Of a DNA stretch of 64,000 nucleotides, positions 61,201 through 64,000 are shown piece after piece (the first letter of the stretch is position 1; every line of letters starts with the position of its first letter). Position numbers and translations under genes: made by a program. The stretch is from an uncultured Oscillospiraceae bacterium. Its GTDB lineage: Bacteria > Bacillota > Clostridia > Oscillospirales > Ruminococcaceae. The notes under the pieces were generated by a model. The model was not told the origin of the DNA. It saw only the letters and a list, made by a program, of their open reading frames with translations, and did no database searches. Location: contig CAKSPC010000005.1 in assembly GCA_934481445.1 (NCBI GenBank), forward strand, positions 1 through 64,000. The letters are read 5' to 3'.

Positions 61201-62036
61201 TTGCAAGAGCGCTCGGCTGGAAGATCGCTACCCCCGTATTCGACGGCGCACACGAGCAGGATATACGCGAGCTTTACGACATCGCTCGCAGCAAGAAGGG
61301 TGAACTCGGCGGCGAGAACACCGCGGGCATCGACTTCACAAAGCTTTCGTGGACATCCGACTGCAAGACGCAGCTTACGGACGGCAGAACCGGCGAGAAG
61401 TTCGACGGTCCCGTAACCGTTGGTTATATGTACTACCTCAAGCTGCATCACCTCGTTGACGATAAGATCCACGCACGTTCGACAGGTCCCTACTCCCTCG
61501 TTACTCAGCAGCCTCTGGGCGGTAAGGCTCAGTTCGGCGGTCAGAGATTCGGCGAGATGGAAGTATGGGCACTGGAGGCTTACGGCGCTGCATATACTCT
61601 TCAGGAAATACTCACCGTCAAGTCCGATGACCTCATGGGCAGACAGAAGACCTACGAGGCTATCGTCAAGGGCGAGCCTGTTCCGAAGCCCGGCGTTCCC
61701 GAGTCCTTCAAGGTTATGATAAGCGAGCTTCAGGGTCTGGGTCTTGATATCCGTATTCTCGACGAGAAGGGCGCAGAGATCGACCTTAAGGATGATATGG
61801 ACGAAGAGGACGAGGCATCCTACGGACGCCACGGCTTTGACGCGGACTACAAGTCCGACGACAGCGACTTCAACGCAGCAGGTTATGAAGTTATGGATCA
61901 GGATGAAGCCGAAAACGGCGGCGTTGTCAACGATTCCGACGAGGATGTAGTAGACGGCGGCGACGAGGGCGACTTTGATTTCAACGATGACGAAAACGAC
62001 GATTTTGACGATTTCGGCAGCGATGACGACGAATAA
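58203..62036 (+). CDS. rpoB: RNA polymerase beta subunit
   Basis: 1277 residues from ATG 58203, spaced 11 bases from AAGGAG; the in-frame GTG at 58191 abuts the ribosome binding site. Hallmarks: [10 protein letters not shown] start, [22 protein letters not shown], rifampicin region ([32 protein letters not shown]), [23 protein letters not shown] and [12 protein letters not shown]. The last ~80 residues are an acidic, low-complexity tail ([12 protein letters not shown]…, [13 protein letters not shown]). Upstream are not the ribosomal L10/L7 genes, as in many bacteria, but an unrelated pair. Confidence 0.97.
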   Translation: MVNVKPVQLGKTTRQSFSKINEVIEMPNLIGIQKDSYEWFLTDGIKEVFKDVSPIVDSNGKFELSFIDFRLDDKTKYSIEECKERNATYAAPLRVTARLLNRETGELMDNEIYMGDLPLMTDSGTFVINGSERVVVSQLVRSPGVYYGFEHDKTGKKLFKATVIPNRGAWLELEMDSNDVFYVRIDKNRKFPCTTFLRSIGLSTDEMLKEKFGDDPRITVTIDSGKDNTKNEEEALLEVYRKLRPGEPATVDSARTTLDNLFFDAKRYDLSRFGRYKYNKKLGIASRIAGMKAAETVIAPLTGEILVEENELITREKAMEIQNAGVLEMAVHKVESEGIAKVVGNGMVDIKQYVGDMDVESLGINEQVKFGVLAEILEEAAGDRDKMAELIAARAEQLIPKHITLEDIFASVGYFINLCEGIGDIDDIDHLGNRRIRCVGELLQNQFRIGFTRMERTIRERMGLQANDNEKVSPASLINARQVIASMKEFFGSSPLSQFMDQNNPLAELTHKRRLSSLGPGGLSRDRAGFEVRDVHYSHYGRMCPIETPEGPNIGLISYLATFARINVYGFIEAPYRRVDKETGKVLDEVVYMTADVEDNYVVAQANEPLDEEGRFARPRVNARCRDAILEIEREKVDFMDVSPKMVVSVATAMIPFLENDDANRALMGANMQRQAVPLMVTDNPIVGTGMEYKAAVDSGVVVCAKEDGVATEVSADRIVITNDLGQEHMYKLIKFKRSNQGNCVNQRPIVQKGERIKKGDVIADGPATKMGEIALGKNALIGFMTWEGYNYEDAVLINEKLVYNDVYTSIHIEEYELECRETKLGSEEITRDIPNLSDEVLKDLDERGIIRIGAEVHSGDILVGKVSPKGETELTAEEKLLRAIFGEKAREVRDNSLRVPHGVSGIVVDIKVFDRETSDDLAPGINEKVRVYIAQKRKISVGDKMAGRHGNKGVVSRILKQEDMPFLPDGTPLDIVLNPLGVPSRMNIGQVLEVHLGYVARALGWKIATPVFDGAHEQDIRELYDIARSKKGELGGENTAGIDFTKLSWTSDCKTQLTDGRTGEKFDGPVTVGYMYYLKLHHLVDDKIHARSTGPYSLVTQQPLGGKAQFGGQRFGEMEVWALEAYGAAYTLQEILTVKSDDLMGRQKTYEAIVKGEPVPKPGVPESFKVMISELQGLGLDIRILDEKGAEIDLKDDMDEEDEASYGRHGFDADYKSDDSDFNAAGYEVMDQDEAENGGVVNDSDEDVVDGGDEGDFDFNDDENDDFDDFGSDDDE

Positions 62037-62104
62037 TAATTTCGCAGAAGCATTCAGGGGGCGCGGGTGCGCCTCCCGTATAAACAGAGAGATGAGGTAA
62101 ATAA

Positions 62105-64000
<1,896 letters not shown>

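Noticed and set aside
58254-61832. Very long open frame (1192 codons) on the minus strand across rpoB
   Set aside because: It is the antisense shadow of rpoB, caused by the codon bias; it has no ribosome binding site and no protein-like motifs.

Overview
The window looks like a chromosome segment from a Gram-positive anaerobe of the class Clostridia, most likely a Ruminococcus-like gut or rumen fibre degrader (family Oscillospiraceae/Ruminococcaceae). The evidence is a very large secreted protein ending in a type I dockerin, a GH26 mannanase next to a GH27 alpha-galactosidase, many lipoproteins with lipoboxes, HemZ, PrsA-like foldases, a DUF1292 protein, strong AGGAGG ribosome binding sites and canonical sigma-A promoters. 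The species is not determined.

Layout. 1-1290: two GNAT acetyltransferases. 1432-5663: a prophage relic with a truncated capsid-like tail end followed by small head/tail genes. 5752-6242: a tiny Cys-rich gene on the minus strand and a palindromic repeat lying in the leader of a membrane lipase gene. 6243-9524: lipase, phoH, ybeY, dgkA. 9626-15930: an EAL-domain membrane protein, then sbcD-sbcC. 15931-16747: a possible small RNA, tRNA-Pro(GGG) and two terminators. 16748-24835: a 2695-residue dockerin protein built from GLUG-type repeats, Ig/MBG-like repeats and Cys-pair repeats. 24880-25185: a repeat element and a terminator. 25313-33640: purB, recJ, relA/spoT, a membrane GIY-YIG protein, an MBL hydrolase and hemZ, all co-directional. 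33757-37194: a small DUF4870-like membrane protein, an mreB-family gene and a GGDEF protein with a LacI-like sensor.

37240-42058 is on the minus strand: mannanase, a small zinc-ribbon protein and alpha-galactosidase as one galactomannan operon, then a TSCPD protein and a BMP-type binding lipoprotein. 42295-46286: two PrsA-like lipoproteins and an Orn/Lys/Arg decarboxylase. 46288-47520 (minus): a PH-domain membrane protein, divergent from glmU. 48922-54182: nicotinamidase and nicotinate phosphoribosyltransferase (NAD salvage), two unknown proteins, a TtcA-like enzyme and a nucleoside phosphorylase. 54190-55140: a repeat element and a minus-strand transcription unit with no intact long gene. 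55330-57774: a DUF1292 gene, a structured RNA that may be 6S RNA, a Cro/CI repressor and a divergent zinc-ribbon/lipoprotein pair. 58203-64000: rpoB and the start of rpoC, driven by their own promoter.

The least explained signals are (i) a family of four modular palindromic elements (5978, 24880, 40254, 54194) whose hairpin tips differ between copies while staying self-complementary, all placed in transcript leaders or tails, (ii) the promoter-to-terminator unit at 55135-54525 on the minus strand, and (iii) the dockerin giant with recently duplicated blocks and a small lipoprotein carrying similar Cys-pair repeats 32 kb away.
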